This document shows, piece after piece, positions 25,711 through 34,970 of a DNA stretch of 64,000 nt; the first letter of the stretch is position 1; each line of letters begins with the position of its first letter. The notes under the pieces were generated by a model, which saw only the letters and a program-made list of their open reading frames with translations, was not told where the DNA came from and searched no databases. The position numbers and the translations under genes are program-made. Where the stretch lies: positions 40,834 through 104,833 of the forward strand of contig SLRQ01000058.1 in NCBI GenBank assembly GCA_007130885.1, given 5' to 3'. Source of the DNA: Deltaproteobacteria bacterium (GTDB lineage: Bacteria; Myxococcota; Myxococcia; SLRQ01).

Positions 25711-27680
25711 GTGCTGTCGCGGATTTGGATCGAATTCTCGGTCCGGGAGGTCAGTTGTCTCGGGCATCGCTCGCCTACGAGGAACGCCCGATGCAACGAG
25801 AGATGGCGGGCAGGGTGCTGGAAGCCTTGAGCGAAGCCAGGCATCTGGTCGTCGAAGCGGGCACTGGAACCGGAAAGACCCTCGCCTATCTCGTCCCAGC
25901 CGTATTGTCTGGAAGGAAAATCGTCGTCAGTACGGCGACCCGTGCTCTTCAGGAGCAGATAGTTCAGCGAGACCTTCCTTTTATCCGGGAGGAGCTGGGC
26001 CTCGACTTCCAGGCGGCATATCTCAAGGGTAGATCCAACTACCTTTGTCCGCGAAGGATGGGCTCATTCGATGCACAGCCGCTTTTCCCTTTCCAAGAGG
26101 ATGCGGCGCTGTACGAGCGGGTTCGCCTGTGGACGAGAACGACGAGCACGGGCGACAAGGCTGATGTGGCGGATGTCCCCGAGGACTGGAGCACATGGAG
26201 GGAGATTACTTCCTCCACGGAGTCATGTATTGGACAGCGATGCAGTCATTCCGACGAATGTTTCGTATGTTTTGCGAGAGCCGAGGCCGCCGTTGCCGAT
26301 ATAGTTGTTGTCAATCACCATCTCTTCTTCGCGGACCTGGCGCTTCGTGCAAGTGAAGCAGGAGCCTCTTGCGGAGCCGAAGTAATACCATCTTACGAAG
26401 CGGTCATCTTCGACGAGGCACACGCCATAGAAGATGTTGCAACGACCTTTTTTGGTTTTTCTCTTTCCAACTACCGGCTTCGAGATCTCTCCCGTGATGC
26501 CGCCAGGGCGGCAGCAGCGGGAGGTGCCGCCGTGAGCAAGGATCTTTTGGAGCTTGCTGCCCGTTTGGACGAACGAGCCGAGCGCTTTTTCTTGTCGCTG
26601 GACCTTCAGGAGGGACGAGAACGCATCGACTCCAAGACAGCGGCTAAAGCGGACAAGCACCTGACCTCGCTCACCGATGCATTGGAACTCTTGGCCGCGA
26701 ATGCGGGACGAGACGAGGAAGACGAAAGCCTGCTGGCACTTAAACGCCGGTCCCTCGAGCTAAGCTCGATATTGAGACTGGTTTTGGACATGAGTACTCC
26801 CGACCTAGTTCACTGGTCGGATGTGCGCGGCGGAGGGATCTTCTTGCATGCATCACCGGTCGAGACCGCGCCGGAACTCCGAGAGCATTTGTTGAGCAGG
26901 GTAGCTTGTGTATTTACTAGTGCGACTTTGTCCTCCGGCGGCGATACTAGATACTTCGAGAACAGGATAGGTTTGTCCGAGGGAAGCGAGCCGCTTTATG
27001 AACGGGATGTTGCTATCTTGCCTTCTCCCTTTGATTTCGAGCGGCAGGCCGCCTTGTATGTTCCAAAGGATCTTCCTTGGCCCAACGAGCCGAACTTCGC
27101 CGCCGCCGTCGCGGATGAGGTGGCGTCTTTATGTGACCTAACCGAGGGCAGAGCTTTCGTTTTATGCACCAGCTTTAGAAACATGGTGGCCGTCCACGAA
27201 AGCCTGTCGGCTACGCTCGAATGGCCCGTGCTCAAGCAAGGCGAAGCACCAAAGTCGGCACTGCTGAAGAGGTTCAGAGAACAGGCGAGCGTGCTCGTGG
27301 CGACGCAGTCGTTTTGGGAGGGCGTCGACGTGCCGGGTGATGATTTGTCACTGGTCGTTGTGGATAAGCTTCCGTTCGCTCCGCCGGGAGACCCGTTGCT
27401 TGCGGCGCGAATGGATATTCTGCGCGACAGGGGGGGTAGCCCGTTTTCCGATCTCCAACTGCCGAGAGCGGCTCTGGCTCTCAAGCAAGGGTTCGGTAGA
27501 CTGATTCGTACCAGTCGTGACAGGGGCATCGTAGCTGTTTGCGATGCTCGTCTTGCCGAGAAGAGTTATCGCGGGCATTTCTTGAGGACACTCCCCCCAT
27601 GTCCTCGTTTCAGGCATTTTGAAGATCTTCGCCGCTGGTGGGGCACGGGAAATGGAGGAAGGTCCACTGCACGAGTTTGA
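25707..27680 (+). CDS. DinG/XPD-like ATP-dependent DNA helicase
   Basis: This 657-residue superfamily 2 helicase of the DinG/Rad3 type has Walker A in EAGTGTGKTLAY near residue 50 and motif II DEAH in AVIFDEAHAIEDV. Cysteines are spaced as expected for a 4Fe-4S cluster (NYLCP, ESCIG, QRCSH, ECFVCFA between residues 110 and 195). Motifs V/VI lie near the end (QSFWEGVDVPGDDL, LKQGFGRLIRTSRDRG). It probably unwinds DNA or RNA-DNA hybrids 5' to 3' during repair. It overlaps the chemotaxis phosphatase gene by four bases and thiL by 29, so it is co-transcribed with unrelated functions. Confidence 0.88.
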   Translation: MSAVADLDRILGPGGQLSRASLAYEERPMQREMAGRVLEALSEARHLVVEAGTGTGKTLAYLVPAVLSGRKIVVSTATRALQEQIVQRDLPFIREELGLDFQAAYLKGRSNYLCPRRMGSFDAQPLFPFQEDAALYERVRLWTRTTSTGDKADVADVPEDWSTWREITSSTESCIGQRCSHSDECFVCFARAEAAVADIVVVNHHLFFADLALRASEAGASCGAEVIPSYEAVIFDEAHAIEDVATTFFGFSLSNYRLRDLSRDAARAAAAGGAAVSKDLLELAARLDERAERFFLSLDLQEGRERIDSKTAAKADKHLTSLTDALELLAANAGRDEEDESLLALKRRSLELSSILRLVLDMSTPDLVHWSDVRGGGIFLHASPVETAPELREHLLSRVACVFTSATLSSGGDTRYFENRIGLSEGSEPLYERDVAILPSPFDFERQAALYVPKDLPWPNEPNFAAAVADEVASLCDLTEGRAFVLCTSFRNMVAVHESLSATLEWPVLKQGEAPKSALLKRFREQASVLVATQSFWEGVDVPGDDLSLVVVDKLPFAPPGDPLLAARMDILRDRGGSPFSDLQLPRAALALKQGFGRLIRTSRDRGIVAVCDARLAEKSYRGHFLRTLPPCPRFRHFEDLRRWWGTGNGGRSTARV

Positions 27681-28641
27681 ACTGATAAGTGCTTGGTTGC
27701 GACCTTTTCGGTCAGATCACCGAACCGTTCTCGTTCCTCCGGGTGATGATGCCGCGGTCTTGCGGCCCGGCTTGGGCCGAGTCCTCGTCGCAACCACGGA
27801 CGCGCTGGTGGACGGAGTGCACTTTCGGTCCGTGATATGGCCGCCGCGGGCCGTTGGCGGAAAGGCCGTTGCCGTAAACCTTTCGGATCTTGCGGCTATG
27901 GGCTCCAAGCCGTGTCATGCGCTCGTTGCACTGGGCCTGCCGTCCGAATTCTCCGAGAAGTGGCTGCGGCAGGCGGCACGCGGCATGGCCTCGGCCTGTA
28001 GTGCTGCCGGCGTATCGTTGGTCGGAGGTAATGTCACGCGTGCTTCGGACCTCTCTTTTACGCTTACGTTGCTCGGGGAGGCTCGCGAGGATCGTTTGCT
28101 GAAGAGATCCGGCGCTCGCCCTGGTGACATAATCTATGTAAGCGGGACGATCGGCGACTCCGCCCTCGGCCTCGAATCGATGCTGCGCAGACGCCATAGG
28201 CCTCGAAGGCTGAATAAGCTGGAGGCAAGGCATTGCACGCCCACCGCAAGAGTCGAGCTTGGATTGCAGCTTGCCGGGAAGCGTGCGGCAAGCGCGGCCA
28301 TCGATATATCCGACGGGCTTGTTGCCGACCTTGGCCATTTGCTGGCTGCAAGCGGTGTCGGAGCCGAAGTGTTACTCGAAAAGATCCCGCTGTCGCTGTC
28401 CTACCGCCGCGCCACGGCCGGCACCAGCAATCCCTTTGGCGCCGCCCTATCGGGTGGCGAGGACTATGAGTTGCTTTTCACCGCGAAACCTTCCAGGCAA
28501 GAGGCGATCGCCGCGGCGTCAAGGAAGGCTGGTGTTCCGGTCAATCCGATAGGCCGAATCGTCGAGGGCAAGGAGGCGAGGTTCATCGGGTTGGACGGGC
28601 GTTTGTCGAAGATTGGGGTAGGGGGCTGGCGCCACCGGTGA
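27652..28641 (+). CDS. thiL: Thiamine-monophosphate kinase ThiL
   Basis: This 329-residue enzyme of the PurM-like superfamily phosphorylates thiamine monophosphate to thiamine diphosphate with ATP. Family motifs are present in order: PPGDDAAVL, TTDALVDGVHF, AVNLSDLAAMGS, GGNVTRA, AIDISDGLVADLGHL and LSGGEDYELLF. The length is typical. The ATG at 27652 lies inside the end of the helicase gene; an earlier in-frame TTG at 27619 would add residues not seen in the family. No other thiamine genes are nearby. Confidence 0.95.
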   Translation: MEEGPLHEFELISAWLRPFRSDHRTVLVPPGDDAAVLRPGLGRVLVATTDALVDGVHFRSVIWPPRAVGGKAVAVNLSDLAAMGSKPCHALVALGLPSEFSEKWLRQAARGMASACSAAGVSLVGGNVTRASDLSFTLTLLGEAREDRLLKRSGARPGDIIYVSGTIGDSALGLESMLRRRHRPRRLNKLEARHCTPTARVELGLQLAGKRAASAAIDISDGLVADLGHLLAASGVGAEVLLEKIPLSLSYRRATAGTSNPFGAALSGGEDYELLFTAKPSRQEAIAAASRKAGVPVNPIGRIVEGKEARFIGLDGRLSKIGVGGWRHR

Positions 28642-28701
28642 TAGTCTGGAAGTCAACCCCGGCCCCTTCTTCTCGGAGATTGAAAACTGGCTTTTCCAAG
28701 A

Positions 28702-29958
28702 ATGAGAATCAACCTCTTCTCAAAGATACTCATAGGGTATCTGCTGATACTAGTGGCCTCGTTCGTCACCCCTATTCTTCTTGGCCGCTTTGAGTTGAGT
28801 AATGAGTTCAGGACTACAATTACCCTTGGGGTAAGTCTTGCGTTGGCATTCGGCTTGGCGCTTGCTCTCTCCAAGGTCGTCGGCCGTGTCAAACAGCTTG
28901 TTCGTTCGGCCGAAGAGATAAGCCATGGGGATCTATCCAGCCCTGTTCCCGCGGTGCGCGGTACGCTCGGCCGTGACGAGATAGACGATCTTACTTCGTC
29001 CATCGGCCATATGCAGGGAAACCTTCGTGAGCTCGTAAGGCATTCTCAGCGAACAGCAGCGGCCCTCTCGGACTCGGCCCGCGAGCTGCAGCAATCAGCG
29101 GAAAGGGTCAATGCGGCCGCCCAGGGCGTTACCAGCTCCATGGAGGGAATGGCAACTGGGGCTGAGTTGCAAAACGAGTTGGTAGAGCGCACCAGTCGAC
29201 TCATTACACACATTGCGGAGTCGATTAAAAAGACGGCCGATAGTGCGACGGATGCATCCAGGACCGCCTCCGAGACCAGTAAGGCCGCGCAGTCCGGTGG
29301 GGAGGCCGCGGCCAGCGCCGGCAACAAGATTGGCGGGGTGTTCTCTCGTATCGAGAGTGCTTCTGAAATGGTTATCGACTTCGGCGCCAAAACACAGCAG
29401 ATAGACAAGGTGGTACAGGTCATTTCCACCATCGCCCAGCAGACCAACCTCCTGGCTCTAAACGCCACCATTGAAGCAGCGCGCGCCGGAGAGTATGGAC
29501 GAGGTTTCGCCGTGGTGGCGGAAGAGGTGAGAAAACTGGCGGAGCAGGCCGGGGATTCAGCGGAACAGATATCTCGTATCGCGGACGATATCGGCAATCA
29601 TGCGGACCAGGTCGTGGGTGCCATGCACGTAGCTATCGAAGAACTCGGTGAAGGCCGTGAAAACCTGACCACTTTGATCTCCTCGCTCGACGGTGTCGTC
29701 CGCCAGGCGATGCACGGCTCGGAGAAGGTGGACCACATCTCCATGTTTGCCCGTGAGCAACTGAAGGGCAGTGAAGAAATGGTGCGGGCTACTCATAATA
29801 TCTCGGAAGTTGCACAGGATAACGCCAGGTCGACGGATAAGATCCGCGAGGTAACAACCGAGCAAACAAAGTCCATGCAGCAAATGGCGGCAAGCGCGCA
29901 GGAGCTTCTATCCTTGTCTCGAGAGCTCCAAGCCACCATTTCTAGGTTTCAGTTATGA
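28702..29958 (+). CDS. Methyl-accepting chemotaxis-type receptor, no periplasmic sensor
   Basis: This 418-residue protein has two N-terminal membrane segments ([20 protein letters not shown] and [18 protein letters not shown]) separated by only about ten residues, so it has no periplasmic ligand-binding domain. A HAMP domain follows at 55-115, then a long cytoplasmic signalling coiled coil. Its hairpin tip is conserved: [37 protein letters not shown], in overlapping parts around residues 245-280. The tip should bind CheW and CheA. It lacks a CheR-docking pentapeptide and no cheR or cheB is near. It overlaps the cheW gene by four bases. Confidence 0.92.
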   Translation: MRINLFSKILIGYLLILVASFVTPILLGRFELSNEFRTTITLGVSLALAFGLALALSKVVGRVKQLVRSAEEISHGDLSSPVPAVRGTLGRDEIDDLTSSIGHMQGNLRELVRHSQRTAAALSDSARELQQSAERVNAAAQGVTSSMEGMATGAELQNELVERTSRLITHIAESIKKTADSATDASRTASETSKAAQSGGEAAASAGNKIGGVFSRIESASEMVIDFGAKTQQIDKVVQVISTIAQQTNLLALNATIEAARAGEYGRGFAVVAEEVRKLAEQAGDSAEQISRIADDIGNHADQVVGAMHVAIEELGEGRENLTTLISSLDGVVRQAMHGSEKVDHISMFAREQLKGSEEMVRATHNISEVAQDNARSTDKIREVTTEQTKSMQQMAASAQELLSLSRELQATISRFQL

Positions 29959-30536
29959 ACCGAGTATCGAAAGCCTCGGGGCAGCCCACAGGCCTCGATG
30001 AAAGAGCTACCGAAGACGGGGGGCTTGCGGAAACCGAGAACGAACTCCAAGTCGAGCCGCTCGAGTCGGACTCGAAAGCGCCCACCATTGGTCCCGATGC
30101 CGTCGTGGAGTTCGAGTCTTCCGGACAACGCTTTGCGCTCGCGTTGAGTGCCCTACGCGAGATAGCAGCCACGGGTGTGATTTCTCGTATACCGGGGGCC
30201 CCACCCTCGGTGCTCGGTCTTATGAACAAGGGCGGTCGCGCTTACACCATAATCGATCTCTGTGCCCTTCTTGCGGAGGCCGAGGACGACTCCCGGTGCG
30301 TGAACCGACGGGCTGCGGAGAACGGCGAAGGCAAAAAAATAGAGGTGGAAGCCAGGCTTCGCTCTTGGGTCATGTGCTTGGACGTGCCGGGAACATGCCT
30401 CGGCCTCTGTGTGGATCGTCTTGGCGGAATAGGACCCTTGACCTCGGAGAAGGATCATGAATCTCTTGGAGGTGGGCGCGTGAAGGTTCTTTCTTTGGAT
30501 GCGCTGTTGAACAAGGTTGACTCCACGTTTAGATAG
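29955..30536 (+). CDS. cheW: CheW-like coupling protein
   Basis: This 193-residue protein carries a CheW SH3-like domain over about residues 48-190. Signatures are [34 protein letters not shown] and a C-terminal strand [11 protein letters not shown]. It links the receptor upstream to CheA downstream. The first 45 residues are a polar, acidic extension not seen in short CheW proteins, and an insertion with [12 protein letters not shown] lies in the middle. The start overlaps the receptor stop (ATGA). It shares the operon with the CheY and CheA genes that follow. Confidence 0.9.
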   Translation: MNRVSKASGQPTGLDERATEDGGLAETENELQVEPLESDSKAPTIGPDAVVEFESSGQRFALALSALREIAATGVISRIPGAPPSVLGLMNKGGRAYTIIDLCALLAEAEDDSRCVNRRAAENGEGKKIEVEARLRSWVMCLDVPGTCLGLCVDRLGGIGPLTSEKDHESLGGGRVKVLSLDALLNKVDSTFR

Positions 30537-30588
30537 GGTTTCTCTGAGGAAGCGAATAGAGGCTGGGGCCGATGAGGGAGGAGATCCG

Positions 30589-30960
30589 ATGCCGAAGCGT
30601 GTTCTCGTGGTCGACGATGCGATCTTCATGAGAAACATGATAAAGGACATCCTGGCCGAGGACGGCGACTTCGAGGTGGTGGGCGAGGCGTCCCATGGTC
30701 TGGAGGCGATAGAGAAGTATAAGGAGCTGGCACCTGATTTGATTACTATGGATATCGTCATGCCCTTCAAAAGCGGCATAGAGGTTACCCGGGAAATACT
30801 AAGGCATGATTCTAGGGCCTGCATAGTAATCTGTTCTGCTTTGGGACAGGAGCAGCTCGTGATGGAGGCCTTGGAGGCGGGGGCTGTCGACTTCATTGTG
30901 AAGCCTTTCAAGTCCGAGGAGGTTCTCAAGGTAGTTCGAAAGACCACCGGCTTGGGATAA
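30589..30960 (+). CDS. CheY-like response regulator
   Basis: This 123-residue receiver domain has VLVVDDAIFMRNMIKDIL, the phospho-acceptor Asp in ITMDIVMPFKSG near residue 53, the switch residue in IVICSALGQ and the Lys in IVKPFKSE. It most resembles chemotaxis CheY. It is the likely phospho-target of the CheA encoded 27 bases downstream. The ATG at 30589 is chosen because GGAGGAG precedes it by 6 bases; an in-frame start at 30517 lies inside cheW. Confidence 0.94.
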   Translation: MPKRVLVVDDAIFMRNMIKDILAEDGDFEVVGEASHGLEAIEKYKELAPDLITMDIVMPFKSGIEVTREILRHDSRACIVICSALGQEQLVMEALEAGAVDFIVKPFKSEEVLKVVRKTTGLG

Positions 30961-30987
30961 GTTGCCGAGATGCGATAGTCTGCCCCC

Positions 30988-32661
30988 ATGGATGTGTCTC
31001 GGTACCTGGACCTTTTTGTCCACGAGGCGACGGAACACCTGGAGGCACTAGGCCGCGACCTAGTAGCCCTCGAGCGTGAGGCATGCTCCAAGACTCTTGC
31101 TTCCGCCTTTCGCCACGCCCATTCGATCAAGGGCATGGCTGCTTCGATGGGATTCAGTCCTATCGCCGACCTTGCCCACGGTCTGGAGGATTTGCTCGAT
31201 CAAGCCAGAAAAGGCGCGACCACGCTCGGCCCCGATAGCATGGACGTGGCCCTTCGTGCCGCGGACACCGTGACGAGGCTGGTTGAGGATGTCGCGGAGA
31301 AAAGGCCTCTGGATGCCTCCGACTCCGATGTCGCGAGACTCTTGGCACGCCTGCGCGCCGACAGGCACGACAAACTTGGCGGCATGGAACTGCCAGGAGA
31401 ACTCTCGAGGAGGTCTTTTGGCAAAGCGGCTTCGAGCGGAAACGTGCGTACAGTTCGAGTTCGCACCGACGTGGTCGACGGTCTCATGGACGGGATTGGA
31501 GAGCTGCTCCTTGCCACCGATCGTCTCAGGCAAGCCGCCTACACGGCTGAACAACCGTCTTCTTCATTGTCCGAAGCGGTGGACGGCATCAACCGAATTG
31601 GCAAGAGCCTTTATCAAAGGGTCTTGGCGGCGCGAATGATCCCTCTCTCCACGCTTACGGATCGTCTGCCTCGCGCACTGCGCGAAGCAAGCCGGAGTCT
31701 GGGCAAAGAGGTAGTGCTGGAGACTGACGGAACCGATATCGAGCTGGATAGATCGGTTCTCGACGAGATCGAAAGCCCCCTAGGTCACCTCGTGCGTAAC
31801 TGTGTCGATCACGGCATCGAAGCGCCGGAAGAGCGCCGCCGTAATGGCAAACCTGTCACCGGTAAGGTCAAGCTGTCGGCCAGGCGGGACAGAGATCGGG
31901 TGATCGTCCATCTATCGGATGATGGCCGAGGGTTCGACGCCTCGGCCATAGCAGCCAGCGCCGTGGAAAAGGGTGTGGTTGATTCTTTCGCGGTAAGGCG
32001 TCTCTCTTCGCGGGAAGTCGTCATGCTTGCTTGCGAACCGGGGCTTTCCACAACCGAATCCGTGTCCGAAGTGTCGGGGCGGGGTGTGGGTCTCGATGTG
32101 GCAAAAAGCAGCATCGAGTCCATTGGGGGGTCGTTCGAAATAGAGAGTGTGAAGGGAGAAGGCTCCACCTTCGTTCTTTCCTTGCCCCTCACCGTGGCCA
32201 TTCAGAGGCTCTTGCTGGTCGAGGTTGAGGGAGAAACCTTTGGAATGCCGGTGAGCAGGGTACTCCGCGTACTCGAGATCGAACCGGGGCAAGAGCAGAG
32301 GAGCAACTCCTCGAGGAAGGTGCCCCTCTTTGACGATTGGGTGGATGCGTATGAGCTTTCCTCGGTTCTTCGGATGGCTGAAACTCGGCAAGGGAGGCAC
32401 TGTGGCAACACGGGCGGGAGAGGAGCCGGCTCGTCGCCAAATGGGTCATTCCCTTACGTGATCGTCGAGCCCCGGCCCGGTAAGCTGGCTGCTTTGGAGG
32501 TCCATGGGCTTACCGGACATCTGCAAGGCATGGTAAGGCCCCTCGAGTGGCCCGTGTCCATGCTTGGGGCGTTTTCCGGCGTCTCGCTCTTGCCGGACGG
32601 CAAACCAATACTCGTCCTCGACCTTGCCTCAATCTTGCGAACAGCGGAGACTGGGGCTTGA
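30988..32661 (+). CDS. cheA: Chemotaxis histidine kinase CheA
   Basis: This 557-residue CheA has an Hpt (P1) domain with the phosphorylated His45 in FRHAHSIKGMAASMG. The P3 dimerisation helices lie at residues 150-250. The P4 ATPase has the N box LVRNCVDHGIEAPEERR, the G1 box DDGRGFD and the G2 box GRGVGLDVA. The P5 CheW-like regulatory domain follows from about 400. A P2 CheY-docking domain is not evident between P1 and P3. It phosphorylates the adjacent CheY proteins in response to the receptor. An insertion in P5 (about residues 430-480) contains a Gly/Asn-rich segment. Confidence 0.95.
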   Translation: MDVSRYLDLFVHEATEHLEALGRDLVALEREACSKTLASAFRHAHSIKGMAASMGFSPIADLAHGLEDLLDQARKGATTLGPDSMDVALRAADTVTRLVEDVAEKRPLDASDSDVARLLARLRADRHDKLGGMELPGELSRRSFGKAASSGNVRTVRVRTDVVDGLMDGIGELLLATDRLRQAAYTAEQPSSSLSEAVDGINRIGKSLYQRVLAARMIPLSTLTDRLPRALREASRSLGKEVVLETDGTDIELDRSVLDEIESPLGHLVRNCVDHGIEAPEERRRNGKPVTGKVKLSARRDRDRVIVHLSDDGRGFDASAIAASAVEKGVVDSFAVRRLSSREVVMLACEPGLSTTESVSEVSGRGVGLDVAKSSIESIGGSFEIESVKGEGSTFVLSLPLTVAIQRLLLVEVEGETFGMPVSRVLRVLEIEPGQEQRSNSSRKVPLFDDWVDAYELSSVLRMAETRQGRHCGNTGGRGAGSSPNGSFPYVIVEPRPGKLAALEVHGLTGHLQGMVRPLEWPVSMLGAFSGVSLLPDGKPILVLDLASILRTAETGA

Positions 32662-32689
32662 GAGCACAAATCTAAAAAGGGCACCTACC

Positions 32690-33265
32690 TTGGCTGTGCA
32701 TGAGAATAGAACCGTGGAGGGAGGGGGAAGAGTCGCCGGCAGGCCGGGCCGAGTGCTGCTCGCGTGGGTCGCCTGTACGGCCGCGGTCCTGGTTTTGATG
32801 CTGTTAGCGACTGATGCCTTACTGCTCCGTGGGCGGCAGGTCGCGTCGTTTCGATCGGTTGAGTTTACGGCCTCCGACCCGGAACCGAGGAGACAGGTCC
32901 CTTCATATGCCGAGTTGGAGTTCCTCGTTGGCAGTGCCGACGAGCCACACACGCTCATCCTCGACACCCGACCTCAGGAGCTGGCCTTGGGATGGTCAAT
33001 CACTTCTCCCGAGGGCTGGCTCGTCGTGGAGGACCGCGACATTCTCAGGCGAGCCGAGCGGCGCAGAACGGACTTCGTGCCAACGACCACGGGCCGCCAT
33101 GTACTAAGGATAGAGCGAGTGGCCTCTCAACCGGATAGCGCTAGAGGCTGGGGCGCGAGAGAGGGGAGCATTGACAGGGTCCACGTAACGGTTCGAGAAA
33201 ACGACAGGAGCTTCCTATGGCGACTCTCCCAGCGTCGCCGACCTTTTGATTGGCTGCCTCTATAG
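32690..33265 (+). CDS. Membrane-anchored hypothetical protein
   Basis: This 191-residue protein has a basic N-terminus and one strong membrane segment (VLLAWVACTAAVLVLMLLAT), followed by an extracytoplasmic part of about 140 residues rich in beta-strand-like patterns and Arg. No family is recognised. It lies directly downstream of cheA on the same strand and 28 bases before the receiver-GAF-PAS gene, so it may be a periplasmic input for this sensory cluster. The TTG at 32690 is chosen because AAAAGGG sits 7 bases upstream; GTG codons at 32696 and later are alternatives. Confidence 0.5.
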   Translation: MAVHENRTVEGGGRVAGRPGRVLLAWVACTAAVLVLMLLATDALLLRGRQVASFRSVEFTASDPEPRRQVPSYAELEFLVGSADEPHTLILDTRPQELALGWSITSPEGWLVVEDRDILRRAERRRTDFVPTTTGRHVLRIERVASQPDSARGWGAREGSIDRVHVTVRENDRSFLWRLSQRRRPFDWLPL

Positions 33266-33293
33266 GTGTCGTACGTGCTATCTTTTGCAAAGG

Positions 33294-34961
33294 ATGGGCG
33301 CTGACGTGAACCAAATCCTCGTCATTTGCGGCGACGCAGAAACCAGGCGGTCTCTTCGAGAATCTCTCGAAGAGGCCGGGCACCGGATTGTCGAGGCGGA
33401 GACCGGACGGGAGGGGTTGTCGATAGCCTCGAAGTCTCCGGATTTGTCCCTTGTCATAGTCGACCTGGAAGCGAAGAATCCCTCCGGTTTGGAGGTGTGC
33501 GGTTTGCTTCGGTCAAACACGGAGGGGCACCGAGCGCCCATCATTGGATTGGCTTCACAGGACGACGCGGACCTGCTCGACGAGGCGCTGTCCAGCGGGG
33601 TTGATGACGTGATTCGCGTGCCGCTGGTGGATGGTCTTGTAAGCACTCGAGTTGCTGTTCAACTTCGAAATCGGCAACTGCAGGCCTCTCTAACCGAGCA
33701 AAAAGCCGATCTTGAGCTTCTGCTTGATCTTTCCTGGCGATTGGCGGCTACGGTAGATGTCAGGGAGATCCTGTTCGAGCTGGTCTCCCGAATCGCCGGG
33801 GCGCTGAGTATCGATCGTTGTTCCTTGGTTCTTTCGGACGAGAGTGGTCGCCGGGGTGTGGTTTTGGCGGCAAGCGACAACGAGACATTAGAGGATCTGG
33901 AGATCGATTTGGCCTCTTACCCGGAGATTCAGAGAGTTCTTTCTTCCGGGGAGCCTCTGGTTCTTCAAAACGTGGCCGATCATCCGCTTCTCGCGCAGGT
34001 CAAGGAAACGCTTGCCGCTCAAGGCGTGTGGGCACTGGCGGCTTTTCCTCTACAACACCATGACGAGCCAATGGGCGTTCTGCTTCTTCGCGCATCCGCT
34101 CGTCACGGTCCTTTCCCAGAGCAGACTATCCGTCTAGCTCGTACAATCGCTCACACCACCGCTATTGCCTTGAGGAATGCTCGTCTGTTCGAGCGAATAA
34201 CCAAGGAATCGGTTCGTGCCAGCGAAGGGAAGGCGCAAGCCGAAAAAGAAGTAGCGGATCTCAAACAAGTCGAAACCGAACTAAGAAAGACAAAGACCTT
34301 TTTGGAGAACCTTATTGATTCTTCCAACGATGCAATCGTCGCAGCGGATATGAAAGGCCGAATCATCGTTTGGAACAAGACTGCGGAAAGAATACTGGGC
34401 TACAGTCGCGAAGAAGCGACCAAGATGCACGTATTCGATATTTACGATGAAGATGCGCGCGACATCATGGCCGCGCTACGGTCCGACAGCAAGGGGGAGA
34501 AAGGAAAGCTGGAACGTACGGTGCAGGTAGTCTCCAAGGATGAAGAGCGCATACCTGTGTCTTTGTCGGCAGCCGTTCTTTATGAAGACGGCCGTGAGAT
34601 AGCTACCGTGGGCTTGCTTACGGACATACGAGATCGCCTCCGCATAGAAGAGAAGCTATCAGATGCCCAAGAGCGTCTCGTTGATAGCGAGAAAGCAGCC
34701 GCCATAGCGGAACTGGCCGGCACCACCGCCCACGAGCTGAACCAGCCGCTTACGTCGATAATGGGTTATTCCGAGATGATGCAACGGCGAATGCCCGAGG
34801 ATGATCCCAATCAGAGGGCCTTGAACATCATTTTTAGGGAAAGCGATCGGATGGCAAAGATTGTTCGAAAAATCGGCCAGATCACGCGGTACAAGACCAA
34901 GGACTATCTAGGCAAAACGCGTATCGTGGACCTGGATCAATCAGTCGACGAAAGCGACTGA
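33294..34961 (+). CDS. Receiver-GAF-PAS-DHp protein lacking an ATPase domain
   Basis: This signalling protein of about 555 residues has an N-terminal receiver-like domain whose phospho-site region reads LVIVDLEAKNPSG. A GAF domain spans about 140-310, a coiled coil follows, then a PAS domain (LIDSSNDAIVAADMKGRIIVWN) at about 345-460. A DHp helix pair carries the H box TTAHELNQPLTSIMGYSEM. The protein stops about 60 residues after the H box with no N, G1 or G2 boxes, so it cannot bind ATP as a kinase. The full kinase encoded 9 bases downstream could phosphorylate or dimerise with it. The ATG at 33294 has a poorly spaced AGG; a GTG at 33306 is possible. Confidence 0.85.
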   Translation: MGADVNQILVICGDAETRRSLRESLEEAGHRIVEAETGREGLSIASKSPDLSLVIVDLEAKNPSGLEVCGLLRSNTEGHRAPIIGLASQDDADLLDEALSSGVDDVIRVPLVDGLVSTRVAVQLRNRQLQASLTEQKADLELLLDLSWRLAATVDVREILFELVSRIAGALSIDRCSLVLSDESGRRGVVLAASDNETLEDLEIDLASYPEIQRVLSSGEPLVLQNVADHPLLAQVKETLAAQGVWALAAFPLQHHDEPMGVLLLRASARHGPFPEQTIRLARTIAHTTAIALRNARLFERITKESVRASEGKAQAEKEVADLKQVETELRKTKTFLENLIDSSNDAIVAADMKGRIIVWNKTAERILGYSREEATKMHVFDIYDEDARDIMAALRSDSKGEKGKLERTVQVVSKDEERIPVSLSAAVLYEDGREIATVGLLTDIRDRLRIEEKLSDAQERLVDSEKAAAIAELAGTTAHELNQPLTSIMGYSEMMQRRMPEDDPNQRALNIIFRESDRMAKIVRKIGQITRYKTKDYLGKTRIVDLDQSVDESD

Positions 34962-34970
34962 AGCACTACC

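Noticed and set aside
34962..34970. Frameshift that cut off an ATPase domain from the receiver-GAF-PAS protein
   Set aside because: Only nine bases separate it from the next start, and no ATPase motif appears in another frame; the truncated architecture seems real.
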